From Rhabdothermincola sp036846205 (GTDB lineage: Bacteria > Actinomycetota > Acidimicrobiia > Acidimicrobiales > Acidimicrobilacustridaceae), in contig NZ_DAIUCK010000001.1 of NCBI RefSeq assembly GCF_036846205.1, positions 18,978 through 82,977 of the forward strand: a stretch of 64,000 nucleotides of DNA, read 5' to 3'. The notes below the pieces were generated by a model. That model saw only the letters and a program-made list of their open reading frames with translations, was not told the origin of the DNA and did not search any database. Shown here one piece after another: positions 57,238 to 64,000 of this stretch; position 1 is the stretch's first letter, and each line of letters opens with the position of its first letter. The position numbers and the translations under genes were made by a program.

Positions 57238-58845
57238 ATGAACGACACCACTCCCGAGGCAGCCCCCGGGACTGCTCCCCCTCGAGCCGGCGCGGTGCTG
57301 GCCACCCTCATCCTCGTGGCGGCCATCGCCAACCTCCCCATGGCGACGGCGAACGTGGCATTGCCCAGCATCGGTCGGTATTTCGACGCCTCCCAGAGCG
57401 GGCTGAACCTCGTCGCCGTCGGCTACTCCCTCGGCCTGGCCACCTCGGTGCTGTGGCTGGGCGCGCTCGGTGACCGCTACGGGCGGAAATCGATGCTGCT
57501 CGCCGGGGTGGCGATCTCCGTCCCCACCTCACTGCTGGCGGCGTGGGCCCCGAACCTCGCAACGCTGGTGGTCGCCAGGGTCACAGGCGGTATCGCCGCG
57601 GGCATGGCCTACCCGACCACCCTGGCGTTGATCACCGCCCTGTGGGCCGCGGGGCCGGCCCGCACCAGAGCGATCGCGCTGTGGTCCGCCACCGGTGGGG
57701 CCATCTCCTCCCTCGGGCCGCTGATCGCGGGGCTGCTGTTGAGCCGCTACTGGTGGGGGTCGGTGTTCCTGGTCACCGTGCCGCTGGTCGCGCTCGGCGT
57801 ACCACTGGCCGCCAGGCTCATCCCGGCGCACGTCAACGAGACCACCGACCCGGTGGACAACCTGGGGGGCATCCTGTCCGCCATCCTGGTGGGGGCGACG
57901 GTCCTGGCGATCAACTTCGTGCCCATCGCCGGCGCGGGTGCCACCATCGCGGGGCTGGTGGTGGTCGCGCTCGCCGCACTGGTGGGCTTCGTGATCCGCC
58001 AGCGCCGCACCCCGAACCCACTGTACGACCTGCGCATCGCGGCCCGGCGGGTCTTCTGGGTGGCGGCCTGCGCGGGCATCATCGTCTTCGGCTCATTGAT
58101 GGGAGCGTTGCTCATCGGCCAGCAGTTCCTGCAGAACGTGCTCGGCTACTCGACCCTCGACGCCGGCCTGTCCATCCTGCCCGCCACGGTGGTCATGGTC
58201 CTCATCGCCCCCCGCTCGGCCAAGCTCGTGGACTCCCGCGGTTCGAGGTTCACCCTGCTCGTCGGCTTCGGGTTCGTGCTCGCCGGCTTCCTCACCATGC
58301 TGGCCTCATGGAAACAGGACGCGTCGGTCTGGACGGTCGTGGTCTGCTACGCGTTCGTAGGGGCGGGCGTGGGCTTCGCCGGCACCCCGGCCTCGCGGTC
58401 GCTGACCGGCTCGGTACCGGTCACCCGCGCCGGGATGGCATCGGGCACCGCTGATCTGCAGCGGGATCTCGGCGGGGCGATCATGCAGTCGATCTTCGGC
58501 GCGCTGCTCACGGCCGGCTATGTGTCGACCGCCAACAAGCTGATCGCCGGCAGCCCTGAGGCGTCGCAGGTCAACGACCGCGTCCAGGCCCAGTTGACCA
58601 AGTCGTTCGCCAGCGCGGCCGACACCGCCCAGCAGTACCCGCAGTACTCGAGCCAGATCATCGAAGGCGCCCGGCAGGCCTTCGTCGACGGCCAACGCTG
58701 GGCCTACCTCGCCGGAAGCGTGGCCGTGCTCGCCGGTGGCGCGCTGGTGTACTTCCTGTTCCCCAAGCGCGACACCGAGCAGCAGCTCCTTGCTCGCTAC
58801 CACGCCGAGGACGCCGCGGTCGCGCCGACCCCCGCCCGAGGGTGA
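57238..58845 (+). CDS. MFS transporter, DHA2 family (14 TM)
   Basis: A 535-residue major facilitator with about 14 membrane helices, as in EmrB/QacA-type drug-proton antiporters. N-terminal IANLPMATANVALPSIGRYFDAS, loop motif A LGALGDRYGRKSMLLAG, antiporter-like motif C region SATGGAISSLGPLIAGLLLSRYWWGSVFLVTVPL, and a long last-loop region (SQVNDRVQAQLTKSFASAADTAQQYPQYSSQI). The substrate is unknown; multidrug or metabolite export is typical. ATG 57238 begins the transporter; the open frame upstream overlaps the ATPase and is not coding. It sits 92 bp after the ATPase gene. Confidence 0.9.
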   Translation: MNDTTPEAAPGTAPPRAGAVLATLILVAAIANLPMATANVALPSIGRYFDASQSGLNLVAVGYSLGLATSVLWLGALGDRYGRKSMLLAGVAISVPTSLLAAWAPNLATLVVARVTGGIAAGMAYPTTLALITALWAAGPARTRAIALWSATGGAISSLGPLIAGLLLSRYWWGSVFLVTVPLVALGVPLAARLIPAHVNETTDPVDNLGGILSAILVGATVLAINFVPIAGAGATIAGLVVVALAALVGFVIRQRRTPNPLYDLRIAARRVFWVAACAGIIVFGSLMGALLIGQQFLQNVLGYSTLDAGLSILPATVVMVLIAPRSAKLVDSRGSRFTLLVGFGFVLAGFLTMLASWKQDASVWTVVVCYAFVGAGVGFAGTPASRSLTGSVPVTRAGMASGTADLQRDLGGAIMQSIFGALLTAGYVSTANKLIAGSPEASQVNDRVQAQLTKSFASAADTAQQYPQYSSQIIEGARQAFVDGQRWAYLAGSVAVLAGGALVYFLFPKRDTEQQLLARYHAEDAAVAPTPARG

Positions 58846-58851
58846 GCCGGG

Positions 58852-60330
58852 ATGAGGAGCGAGAGCCTCGATCCGGCGACGATCGCCGCCATCACCGCGG
58901 CGTTGATGTTCCTGGGGGTGCTCGCCAGCAAGGTCTCGTCGCGGTTGCGGGTGCCGGCGCTGTTGGTCTTCCTGGCGATCGGGATGCTGGCCGGCTCCGA
59001 GGGCATCGGGGGGATCGCCTTCGACGACCACCAGCTCGCCCAGACCGTCGGGGTGATCGCGCTGTCGTTCATCCTGTTCGCCGGTGGGCTGGACACCACT
59101 TGGGCCGAGGTCCGCCCGGTGGTCGGTCTCGGTGCGCTCCTGGCGACCGTCGGCGTGCTGGTCACGTCGATCGTGGTGGGGCTGCTGGCTGCGGTGATCC
59201 TCGACGTGCCGGCGGTGGTCGGGCTGCTGGTGGGGGCGATCATCTCCTCCACCGACGCGGCGGCGGTGTTCTCGGTCCTGCGGTCCCACAGTGTGGGGTT
59301 GCGGGGAACGCTACGACCGCTGCTCGAGCTCGAGTCCGGCAGCAACGACCCGATGGCGGTCTTCCTGACCGTCGCGTTCCTGGAGCTGGCGACGAACCCG
59401 GACGCCTCGGCGCTGGGGATCGTGCCGGTGTTCGTGCTGCAGATGCTGGTGGGCGGCGCAGTGGGCTGGGTGCTCGCCCGAGTGGCGGTGCCGGTGATGA
59501 ACCGGCTGCGTCTCGAGTACGACGGCCTCTACTCGGTAGTGCTGATCGCGCTGGTGCTCGGCACCTTCGGCCTCGCCAGCCTGCTCGGGGGGAGCGGGTT
59601 CCTGGCGGTGTACGTGGCCGGCATCGTGCTCGGGAACTCGGTGTTCGTCCACAAGCGGAGCCTGATGCGGTTCATGGACGGTCTGGCCTGGCTCATGCAG
59701 ATCTCCATGTTCCTCGTGCTCGGACTGCTCGTGTTCCCATCGGACCTGCTCCCGATCGCGGTCGAGGGCCTGCTCGTCGCCGCGGTGTTGATGTTCCTGG
59801 CCCGGCCAATCGCGGTGCTCGCGCTGTTGCTCCCCGCTCGCTACGGGATCCGCCAGAGCGTGCTCGTCTCCTGGGTCGGGCTCCGGGGTGCGGTGCCCAT
59901 CATCCTAGCCACCTTCCCGCTGGTGAAGGACCTGCCCGAGGCGGAGGTGATCTTCGACGTCGTGTTCTTCGTGGTGCTGACCTCGGTGCTGATCCAGGGG
60001 ACCACGATCCCCAGGGTGGCGTCGTGGCTCGGGGTCGACGTGCCCGCCGCCGAACGCCCCGCCGCACCCCTGGAGCTGGTGGGCCCGCCGGGGGACGCCA
60101 CCGACCTCTACGACCTCGTCGTCGCCGCCGACGCGGCGGCCGCGGGCAAACAGCTCGTCGACGCCGGTCTCCCGTCGGGGGCGCTGATCGTGCTGATCGG
60201 CAGAGGTGACGACTTCGCCCTCCCGCAGGGCTCCTCGATCCTCCAGCCGGGCGATCGGGTCCTGCTGCTCGCCCAGCAGGAGGTGCTCCCCGAGGCTCGC
60301 CGCCTGCTCGAAGGCCCGCCGTCGAGCTGA
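58852..60330 (+). CDS. K+/H+ (NhaP2-type) antiporter with TrkA-C domain
   Basis: A 492-residue monovalent cation/proton antiporter. The membrane part (about 1-395, 12-13 helices) has the exchanger signature with the ion-binding acidic pair region (VGAIISSTDAAAVFSVLRS; LLELESGSNDPMAVFLTVAFLEL) and VLVSWVGLRGAVPIILATFPLV. The C-terminal RCK_C/TrkA-C domain (about 405-485: LYDLVVAADAAAAGKQLVDAGLPSGALIVLIGRGDDFALPQGSSILQPGDRVLLLA) is a ligand-sensing gate, as in NhaP2/CvrA. It lies 6 bp after the MFS gene, so the two are cotranscribed. Confidence 0.92.
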   Translation: MRSESLDPATIAAITAALMFLGVLASKVSSRLRVPALLVFLAIGMLAGSEGIGGIAFDDHQLAQTVGVIALSFILFAGGLDTTWAEVRPVVGLGALLATVGVLVTSIVVGLLAAVILDVPAVVGLLVGAIISSTDAAAVFSVLRSHSVGLRGTLRPLLELESGSNDPMAVFLTVAFLELATNPDASALGIVPVFVLQMLVGGAVGWVLARVAVPVMNRLRLEYDGLYSVVLIALVLGTFGLASLLGGSGFLAVYVAGIVLGNSVFVHKRSLMRFMDGLAWLMQISMFLVLGLLVFPSDLLPIAVEGLLVAAVLMFLARPIAVLALLLPARYGIRQSVLVSWVGLRGAVPIILATFPLVKDLPEAEVIFDVVFFVVLTSVLIQGTTIPRVASWLGVDVPAAERPAAPLELVGPPGDATDLYDLVVAADAAAAGKQLVDAGLPSGALIVLIGRGDDFALPQGSSILQPGDRVLLLAQQEVLPEARRLLEGPPSS

Positions 60331-60336
60331 GATGGC

Positions 60337-60699
60337 TCAGGAGGACTGGTCGCCTTCCTCGGTGGCGGCGGCCTCGGTGGCGGCGGCCTCGGCCGCTGTG
60401 GCCAGGGCGCTCCGAAGCTGGGCCAGGGTGGGACTGCCCGCTCGGCCATCCGGGGTCTCGTAGGTGCGACAGGCGAGACCCACGGGGGCATCCGACGAGG
60501 CGAAGGGATCCAGACCGTTCACCCGTACCGACGGCGAACCGAGGAACCCGTAGTCATCGGCATCCTCCGGTGAACGGATGATCCGATGGGTCAGCTCGAA
60601 GCCGAACTCACGCTGCAACGCCGCGAGCCGCGCGTCGAGCTCCCGCCAGTGTGGGCAGCCCTCGAAGTAGGACAGCTCCACGAGCAGTGGTCGGATCAT
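60337..60699 (-). CDS. Thioredoxin-fold small protein (DF-family seleno/Cys type)
   Basis: A 120-residue protein resembling the small thioredoxin-like group with a LxYFxGCPxW start: VELSYFEGCPHWRELDARLAALQREFGFELTHRIIRSPEDADDYGFLGSPSVRVNGLDPFA. A single redox-type Cys is followed by PHW; in relatives this position may be selenocysteine, here it is Cys. A second Cys lies in LACRTYETPDG. The C-terminus is an Ala/Glu tail. Function unknown, probably redox or metal handling. GGGAG precedes the ATG. It follows the MpaB gene on the same strand. Confidence 0.65.
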   Translation of the reverse strand: MIRPLLVELSYFEGCPHWRELDARLAALQREFGFELTHRIIRSPEDADDYGFLGSPSVRVNGLDPFASSDAPVGLACRTYETPDGRAGSPTLAQLRSALATAAEAAATEAAATEEGDQSS

Positions 60700-60765
60700 C
60701 GTGCAGCTCCCTTCCGTTGCTGGCCTCCTCGACCTCGGCTGATTGACGTGAGCTCATCCTCGGGC

Positions 60766-61728
60766 TCACGCGACCACTCGGTTCGCTCGACGGTCAGCCC
60801 CGCGTCGCTGCCGCCGGTTCGGGCCCGCCAGCACGACCCGGGTCCGGTCCCGGGGGTCGAGGTGCGGCGTTCCCTCGGGCCACAGCAGCTCGAGCGCTCC
60901 CCGGTCCACGGCGGGCGTCGCCGCCTTCAGCGCGGCGCACACCCCCACGAACGCGAGTCGGTCGACGTGGGTCCAACGGAACCCGAACCGGCGGCGCACG
61001 ACATCGGGCATCGCCCCGTAGACCATGGTGCGCAGCAGATCTGAGCCCAGTCGGGTGGCGAGCCCACTGAGCGGCGCCAGCAGGCTCGGCAGGCGGATGG
61101 GCTCGGCCTGCGAGGCCGGGTTCTCGGTCGGGTCGAGCACCCACTGCACCGCGGGTGTCAGCTCGAGCTCGTGGCGGCAGATGGTCTCGAAGCGCTCACG
61201 GAAGGCCGCATAGGTGGGTGGCACCGGACGGTCGCTCACCCCGTACCGGTGGTACCAGGTCACGGTCTCGGCGTAGAGCTGCTCTCGCGCCGCGGGCGAC
61301 AGCGGGATCGGGAAGTACAGCTCGCGGGCCCGGAACATCTCCCAGGTGAACGTGGCGTGGGCCCACCAGAACACCTCCGGGTCGAGCGCGTGGTAGCGGC
61401 GACCGTGGTGATCGACGCCTTTCACGCCGTGGTGGAAATCCCGGATCTGCCGTCCCCGGGCGGCACCCTCGGCATCGCTGGTGGCGAAGATCGCGCCCCA
61501 GATGAAGGGGATGGACCGGAAGATCCGGTCGTACGGGTCGTCGAAGAAGTTCGAGTGGTCACTGACCCCGGCACCGAGACCTGGCAGCATCAGCTGCAGG
61601 ATCCCGGCCGCCATACCGGGAAGCAGGCTGCGAGGGTCGCCGGCGGTCTCCCACAGCAGCGATCCGGGGCCGAGTGGTGCACCTGCCACCCGCTCCCGGC
61701 CACTCGCCTGCCCCTCGTTCGCCGTCAT
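60766..61728 (-). CDS. MpaB/Lcp-type oxygenase (DUF2236)
   Basis: A 320-residue protein of the MpaB family (DUF2236), related to latex-clearing protein heme-b oxygenases. Characteristic blocks: SLLWETAGDPRSLLPGMAAGILQLMLPGLGAGVSDHSNFFDDPYDRIFRSIPF, RQIRDFHHGVKGVDHHGRRYHALDPEVFWWAHATFTWEMF and WYHRYGVSDRPVPPTYAAFRERFE. The His of FHHGVKG is in the heme-ligand region of relatives. The substrate is unknown. The ATG overlaps the stop of the preceding TetR gene, so regulator and oxygenase are one operon. Confidence 0.88.
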   Translation of the reverse strand: MTANEGQASGRERVAGAPLGPGSLLWETAGDPRSLLPGMAAGILQLMLPGLGAGVSDHSNFFDDPYDRIFRSIPFIWGAIFATSDAEGAARGRQIRDFHHGVKGVDHHGRRYHALDPEVFWWAHATFTWEMFRARELYFPIPLSPAAREQLYAETVTWYHRYGVSDRPVPPTYAAFRERFETICRHELELTPAVQWVLDPTENPASQAEPIRLPSLLAPLSGLATRLGSDLLRTMVYGAMPDVVRRRFGFRWTHVDRLAFVGVCAALKAATPAVDRGALELLWPEGTPHLDPRDRTRVVLAGPNRRQRRGADRRANRVVA

Positions 61729-62336
61729 CGCCCCTCCAACACGGTGCGCACGAAGGACCGGACCTGCGACCGGGCCGGCGGTGACGCCTCGGTGGCGGCC
61801 AGGACCGCGAACCCGAACATCGACGCCGCGATGGAAGCGGCCTGCTCGTCGCCGACCCCGAAGGACCGGATCACCCCGAGCACCCCGTCCGCCTCCACCC
61901 GCCGGCCCCGACGGCGCAGCGCCAGGCGCACCTCGACGACTGCGAGGAACTCGCCGGCGCCGTCGGTCACGAGCTCGTACAGGAAGTCCGTGCAGGCCTC
62001 GACCACCGATCGTCGACCGGACCGCGCGGCTGCAGCCATTCGCCGGAGGCGCTCGTCGAAGTCGGCCACGTACCGGCCCGCCGCCGCCACCATCAAGTCT
62101 TCGACCGTCGGGAAGTGGTACGAGACCCGGGCGAGGGGCACCCCGGCTCGTTCGGCCACCGCTCGGTGGGTGAGCGCACCGACTCCCCGGTCGACGAGGA
62201 CCGCGGTGGCGGCGTCGAGCAGCGCCCGCCTGCTGGCACCCCCGCGCAGGCGGCGGCCGTCGGTCACCACCGACTCGGCGGCCAACGTCTGCTCATTGGA
62301 GACGACTCGCAGGCCCGGTGGGGTCGTCGCCGACAT
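61725..62336 (-). CDS. TetR-family regulator of the MpaB operon
   Basis: A 203-residue repressor-type protein. DNA-binding domain about residues 33-80: RRALLDAATAVLVDRGVGALTHRAVAERAGVPLARVSYHFPTVEDLMVAA. The C-terminal ligand domain is helical. ATG 62336 starts the conserved region, and a 20-bp palindrome ends immediately against the start codon, which strongly suggests autorepression. The longer open frame upstream would run through that operator and is rejected. Translationally coupled to the MpaB-type oxygenase. Confidence 0.9.
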   Translation of the reverse strand: MSATTPPGLRVVSNEQTLAAESVVTDGRRLRGGASRRALLDAATAVLVDRGVGALTHRAVAERAGVPLARVSYHFPTVEDLMVAAAGRYVADFDERLRRMAAAARSGRRSVVEACTDFLYELVTDGAGEFLAVVEVRLALRRRGRRVEADGVLGVIRSFGVGDEQAASIAASMFGFAVLAATEASPPARSQVRSFVRTVLEGR

Positions 62337-62356
62337 ACCTATACGAACGTACAGGT
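62337..62356. promoter_or_regulatory. TetR operator palindrome
   Basis: A 20-bp near-perfect palindrome with arms ACCTATACG and CGTACAGGT (62337-62345, 62348-62356) around a 2-bp centre; only one arm position mismatches. It abuts the tetR start codon, the usual place and size for a TetR-family autoregulatory site. Confidence 0.65.
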
Positions 62357-62459
62357 TGTTTCTCTGTGCTCGCCACCCCGTCGGGGAGCGCTCGCCCCGG
62401 CCCGGTCGGGCATCCCGCTGGTCGGCTTCTGTTCTGGGCAACCAACCCCGGCTGTGGGA

Positions 62460-62475
62460 ATACCCCGGCGGGTAT
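62460..62475. promoter_or_regulatory. CsoR/RicR/CstR-like operator over thioredoxin promoter
   Basis: ATACCC (62460-62465) and GGGTAT (62470-62475) form a perfect 6-bp inverted repeat around CGGC. It overlaps a -10-like TATAAG (62473-62478) and lies 25 bp before the thioredoxin ATG. The G-tract/TAT symmetry is that of CsoR-family (copper or persulfide sensing) repressor sites. No such repressor is encoded in this window. Confidence 0.5.
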
Positions 62476-62500
62476 AAGCGTTTCCGGGAGCGTGCCGTCT

Positions 62501-62938
62501 ATGACTGCTGCCACCGTGATCGCCTGCCCGGCGTGCGGGACCCGGAACCGGCTCCCCCGTGCCGCGACGGGTCATCCTCGCTGCGCCCGCTGCCAGACTG
62601 ACCTGCCCTGGCTCGTCGAGGCTGGCGACCACGACATCGACGAGGTGGTGTTCTCCAGCCGCACGCCGGTGCTGCTCGACTGCTGGGCGCCCTGGTGCGG
62701 GCCCTGCCGCTCGATCGCGCCGCTGCTCGAGCGGCTTGCTGCGTCGTATGCCGGGCGCCTCAAGGTGGTGAAGCTCAACGTCGACGAAGCCCCCGGTGCC
62801 GCCGCCCGACTGGGCGTGCGTGGCATCCCGGCGTTGTTCCTCGTGCGCGACGGCGAGGTGATCGAGCAGCTCGTGGGGGCGCGCCCGTTGCCCGAGCTCG
62901 AGGCTGCCGTCGACCGCCTCCTCGCCGCAGGCCACTGA
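62501..62938 (+). CDS. Thioredoxin 2-type protein with N-terminal zinc motif
   Basis: A 145-residue thioredoxin. An N-terminal zinc-binding pair (Cys9/Cys12 and Cys28/Cys31) is characteristic of the Trx2/TrxC type. The catalytic motif WCGPC is at residues 65-69, and the cis-proline loop is RGIPALFLV. It reduces protein disulfides in the cytoplasm, often under oxidative or metal stress. ATG 62501 starts the zinc motif; the gene is preceded by a CsoR-like palindrome over its -10 and followed by a hairpin terminator. Divergent from the tetR-mpaB operon. Confidence 0.92.
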   Translation: MTAATVIACPACGTRNRLPRAATGHPRCARCQTDLPWLVEAGDHDIDEVVFSSRTPVLLDCWAPWCGPCRSIAPLLERLAASYAGRLKVVKLNVDEAPGAAARLGVRGIPALFLVRDGEVIEQLVGARPLPELEAAVDRLLAAGH

Positions 62939-62960
62939 CCGCCCAGCAGCGCTGGGGCGG
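62939..62960 (+). terminator. Thioredoxin gene terminator hairpin
   Basis: CCGCCCAGC at 62939-62947 pairs with GCTGGGGCGG at 62951-62960 (one bulged G, 3-nt loop), beginning directly after the thioredoxin stop codon. The stem is strong; no T-tract. Confidence 0.5.
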
Positions 62961-63084
62961 CACGGCTCGGCCTCGCCCGTGGCAGGCTTCCGTCTCTCGG
63001 ACCCCGGTTCGACAGACGCCACTCCGGCGCGCCGATCCACGATCCGCATGGCAATCCTCGAACTCGTCGTCACACCTTCCTCAG

Positions 63085-63519
63085 TCAGGCCGCGAACCAC
63101 CCGTCGAGCGGGTTGACGACATGCAGACCCCGGCTCCCGGCCACGTCGCAGAGGTTCGCGTCGGCACTCGTGACGAGGTCGGCCCCGATCATCAGGGCCG
63201 ACGCGAGGTGCACGGCGTCATAGCCGCGCAACGCCTCCTGCTCGGCCAGTTCAGCCGCATCGGCGATCAACTGCTCGGTGACGTCGACGATCGACAACTC
63301 CTCCACCAGCACGGCGAGCCCACCCCTGGCCTCGCGGTGCTGGGCAGGCGTGAGCCGTGCGCCGCGCGCCGCAGCGGCCAGCGCAGCGCGCGCTTCGACG
63401 ACGATCAACGCCGAGCCGGCCACGACGTCGGAAGAGTCCCAGATCCGCTCGACCCGCTCCGAGCCGTCCTCGTCGATCAGCAGCTTCAGCAGCGAGGAGG
63501 TGTCGACGTAGGTGATCAC
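63085..63519 (-). CDS. vapC: PIN-domain toxin (VapC family)
   Basis: A 144-residue PIN-domain ribonuclease toxin. The acidic active-site residues are visible: Asp6 in TYVDTSSLLKL, Glu in VVEARAAL, Asp in RGYDAVHLASAL and Asp in TSADANLCD. VapC toxins cleave tRNA or rRNA when freed from the antitoxin. Its GTG overlaps the antitoxin stop as GTGA, the normal arrangement for coupled production after the antitoxin. Confidence 0.9.
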   Translation of the reverse strand: MITYVDTSSLLKLLIDEDGSERVERIWDSSDVVAGSALIVVEARAALAAAARGARLTPAQHREARGGLAVLVEELSIVDVTEQLIADAAELAEQEALRGYDAVHLASALMIGADLVTSADANLCDVAGSRGLHVVNPLDGWFAA

Positions 63520-63797
63520 CGCCGCTGGTCGGCGACCAGGTCGCTGACCGGACCCTTGGGCGCGATCCGCCGCGCCGGGCGAGTACGGGTCGTTCGGGTC
63601 GGAGGTCGAACGACGCCGGCGGCCACCAGCTCGGCCAGGCGGTCCGTCGAGTGATCGAGTGCCGACAGCCGTGCCACCGGGCGGCCACGATCGGTGACGA
63701 TGATCTCCTCGCCCTCCCGGACCCGGTCCAGGTACCGGCTGAGGTTGTTCTTCAGGTCACGTACACCGACCTCGACCCGATATATAGCTACATTCAT
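63516..63797 (-). CDS. Phd/YefM-type antitoxin (VapB partner)
   Basis: A 93-residue antitoxin. The N-terminal Phd/YefM DNA-binding fold reads VGVRDLKNNLSRYLDRVREGEEIIVTDRGRPVARLSAL. The basic, Pro/Arg-rich C-terminal part is the likely toxin-binding tail. Antitoxin and complex normally bind a palindrome at their own promoter; here a perfect 10-bp inverted repeat straddles the start codon. First gene of the pair. Confidence 0.88.
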   Translation of the reverse strand: MNVAIYRVEVGVRDLKNNLSRYLDRVREGEEIIVTDRGRPVARLSALDHSTDRLAELVAAGVVRPPTRTTRTRPARRIAPKGPVSDLVADQRR

Positions 63798-63813
63798 ACT
63801 TCCAATGTAGCTA
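63785..63813. promoter_or_regulatory. Operator palindrome around the antitoxin start codon
   Basis: TAGCTACATT (63785-63794) and AATGTAGCTA (63804-63813) are a perfect 10-bp inverted repeat with a 9-nt spacer; the ATG (complement of 63795-63797) sits inside the spacer. The AT-rich block stands out from the GC-rich surroundings. Expected autoregulatory site of the toxin-antitoxin pair. Confidence 0.65.
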
Positions 63814-63895
63814 CTTGTGGACCCGGCGTCCTCGGCCGAGCCACTTGCGTCCGAGGAAAGCCGGCGGCGCGGACCTCCAAGCGGGCCACAGCGAG

Positions 63896-63969
63896 TGGGC
63901 GCTGAGGGACTCGAACCCCCGACCCCCTCCTTGTAAGGGAGGTGCTCTCGCCAGCTGAGCTAAGCGCCC
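63896..63969 (-). tRNA. tRNA-Val (UAC anticodon)
   Basis: A complete cloverleaf on the minus strand: acceptor arms GGGCGCT/AGCGCCC, D-arm with AGCTCAGCTGG, anticodon stem CCTCC/GGAGG enclosing loop CTTACAA (anticodon UAC), and T-arm GGGGGTTCGAGTCCCTC. The discriminator is A and CCA is not encoded. The anticodon reads GUA valine codons, which are rare at this GC content. Confidence 0.93.
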
Positions 63970-64000
63970 GGGCCCGCCACACTACTGCCCGCTCCCCCGA

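Noticed and set aside
1..64000. CRISPR array, prophage, integron or insertion sequence
   Set aside because: No regularly spaced repeats, transposase, integrase, capsid or terminase genes and no flanking inverted repeats were seen; gene content and composition are uniform.

Overview
The window is 64 kb of a very GC-rich chromosome from an actinomycete-type bacterium. Supporting signs are GTG starts, GTGA/ATGA gene overlaps, an HU protein with a Lys/Ala/Pro tail, an LPXTG-anchored protein, DUF3040, DUF5709 and DUF1269 proteins, a SigB/SigF-type sigma factor and many acyl-CoA enzymes. The class Acidimicrobiia is my best guess, inferred from gene style only. I see no prophage, insertion sequence, CRISPR array or rRNA operon; one tRNA lies at the right edge.

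Layout. 0.1-17 kb: a sortase-type surface protein, an acyl-CoA dehydrogenase, and an envelope/polysaccharide stretch (DUF4012 membrane protein, acyltransferase with two SGNH domains, methyltransferase, UDP-GlcNAc 2-epimerase). This is followed by a DUF6351-like lipoprotein and a TPR regulator with a C-terminal SARP-like DNA-binding domain. HU, a phosphotransferase and a frameshifted methyltransferase come next. 17-24 kb: an enoyl-CoA hydratase and a complete seven-gene Mrp Na+/H+ antiporter operon (mrpABCDEFG, minus strand). 24-31 kb: a stress-control island with small DUF proteins, a hemerythrin-like protein, a SigF-like sigma factor, a GAF/PAS/SpoIIE phosphatase and an RsbW-like kinase. 30-44 kb: a FemAB/GNAT-like transferase, a phosphoesterase/ATP-grasp pair, an AlkB-like oxygenase, an acyltransferase fused to a beta-lactamase-like domain, a Tat-lipoprotein carotenoid oxygenase, a debranching-type glycosidase and a glycosyltransferase. 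44-53 kb: lipid and steroid-like catabolism (AMP-binding ligase, SDR, thioesterase, HSL-type esterase with divergent TetR, Rieske oxygenase) and a radical SAM sulfatase maturase. 53-64 kb: universal stress protein, P-type ATPase, MFS exporter, cation/proton antiporter, MpaB oxygenase with its TetR, thioredoxin, a VapBC-type toxin-antitoxin pair and tRNA-Val.

How it fits together. Two ion systems (Mrp and the ATPase/MFS/antiporter group) handle cation and pH homeostasis. The sigma factor, phosphatase and kinase form most of a partner-switching stress circuit, and several genes within 6 kb of the sigma gene carry a shared GTTC-N16/17-GGGTAG promoter-like element that this sigma could read. Much of the rest is envelope polysaccharide decoration and acyl-CoA chemistry.

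The most notable observations are: (1) the local set of SigF-type promoter elements; (2) a 43-nt hairpin that buries the ribosome binding site of a SHOCT membrane protein; (3) a SARP-like regulator of unusual domain order whose own promoter carries a direct repeat 7 bp from the -10; (4) a CsoR/RicR/CstR-like operator over the promoter of a thioredoxin; (5) an acyltransferase with one intact and one decayed SGNH domain. All regulatory calls are visual and untested.
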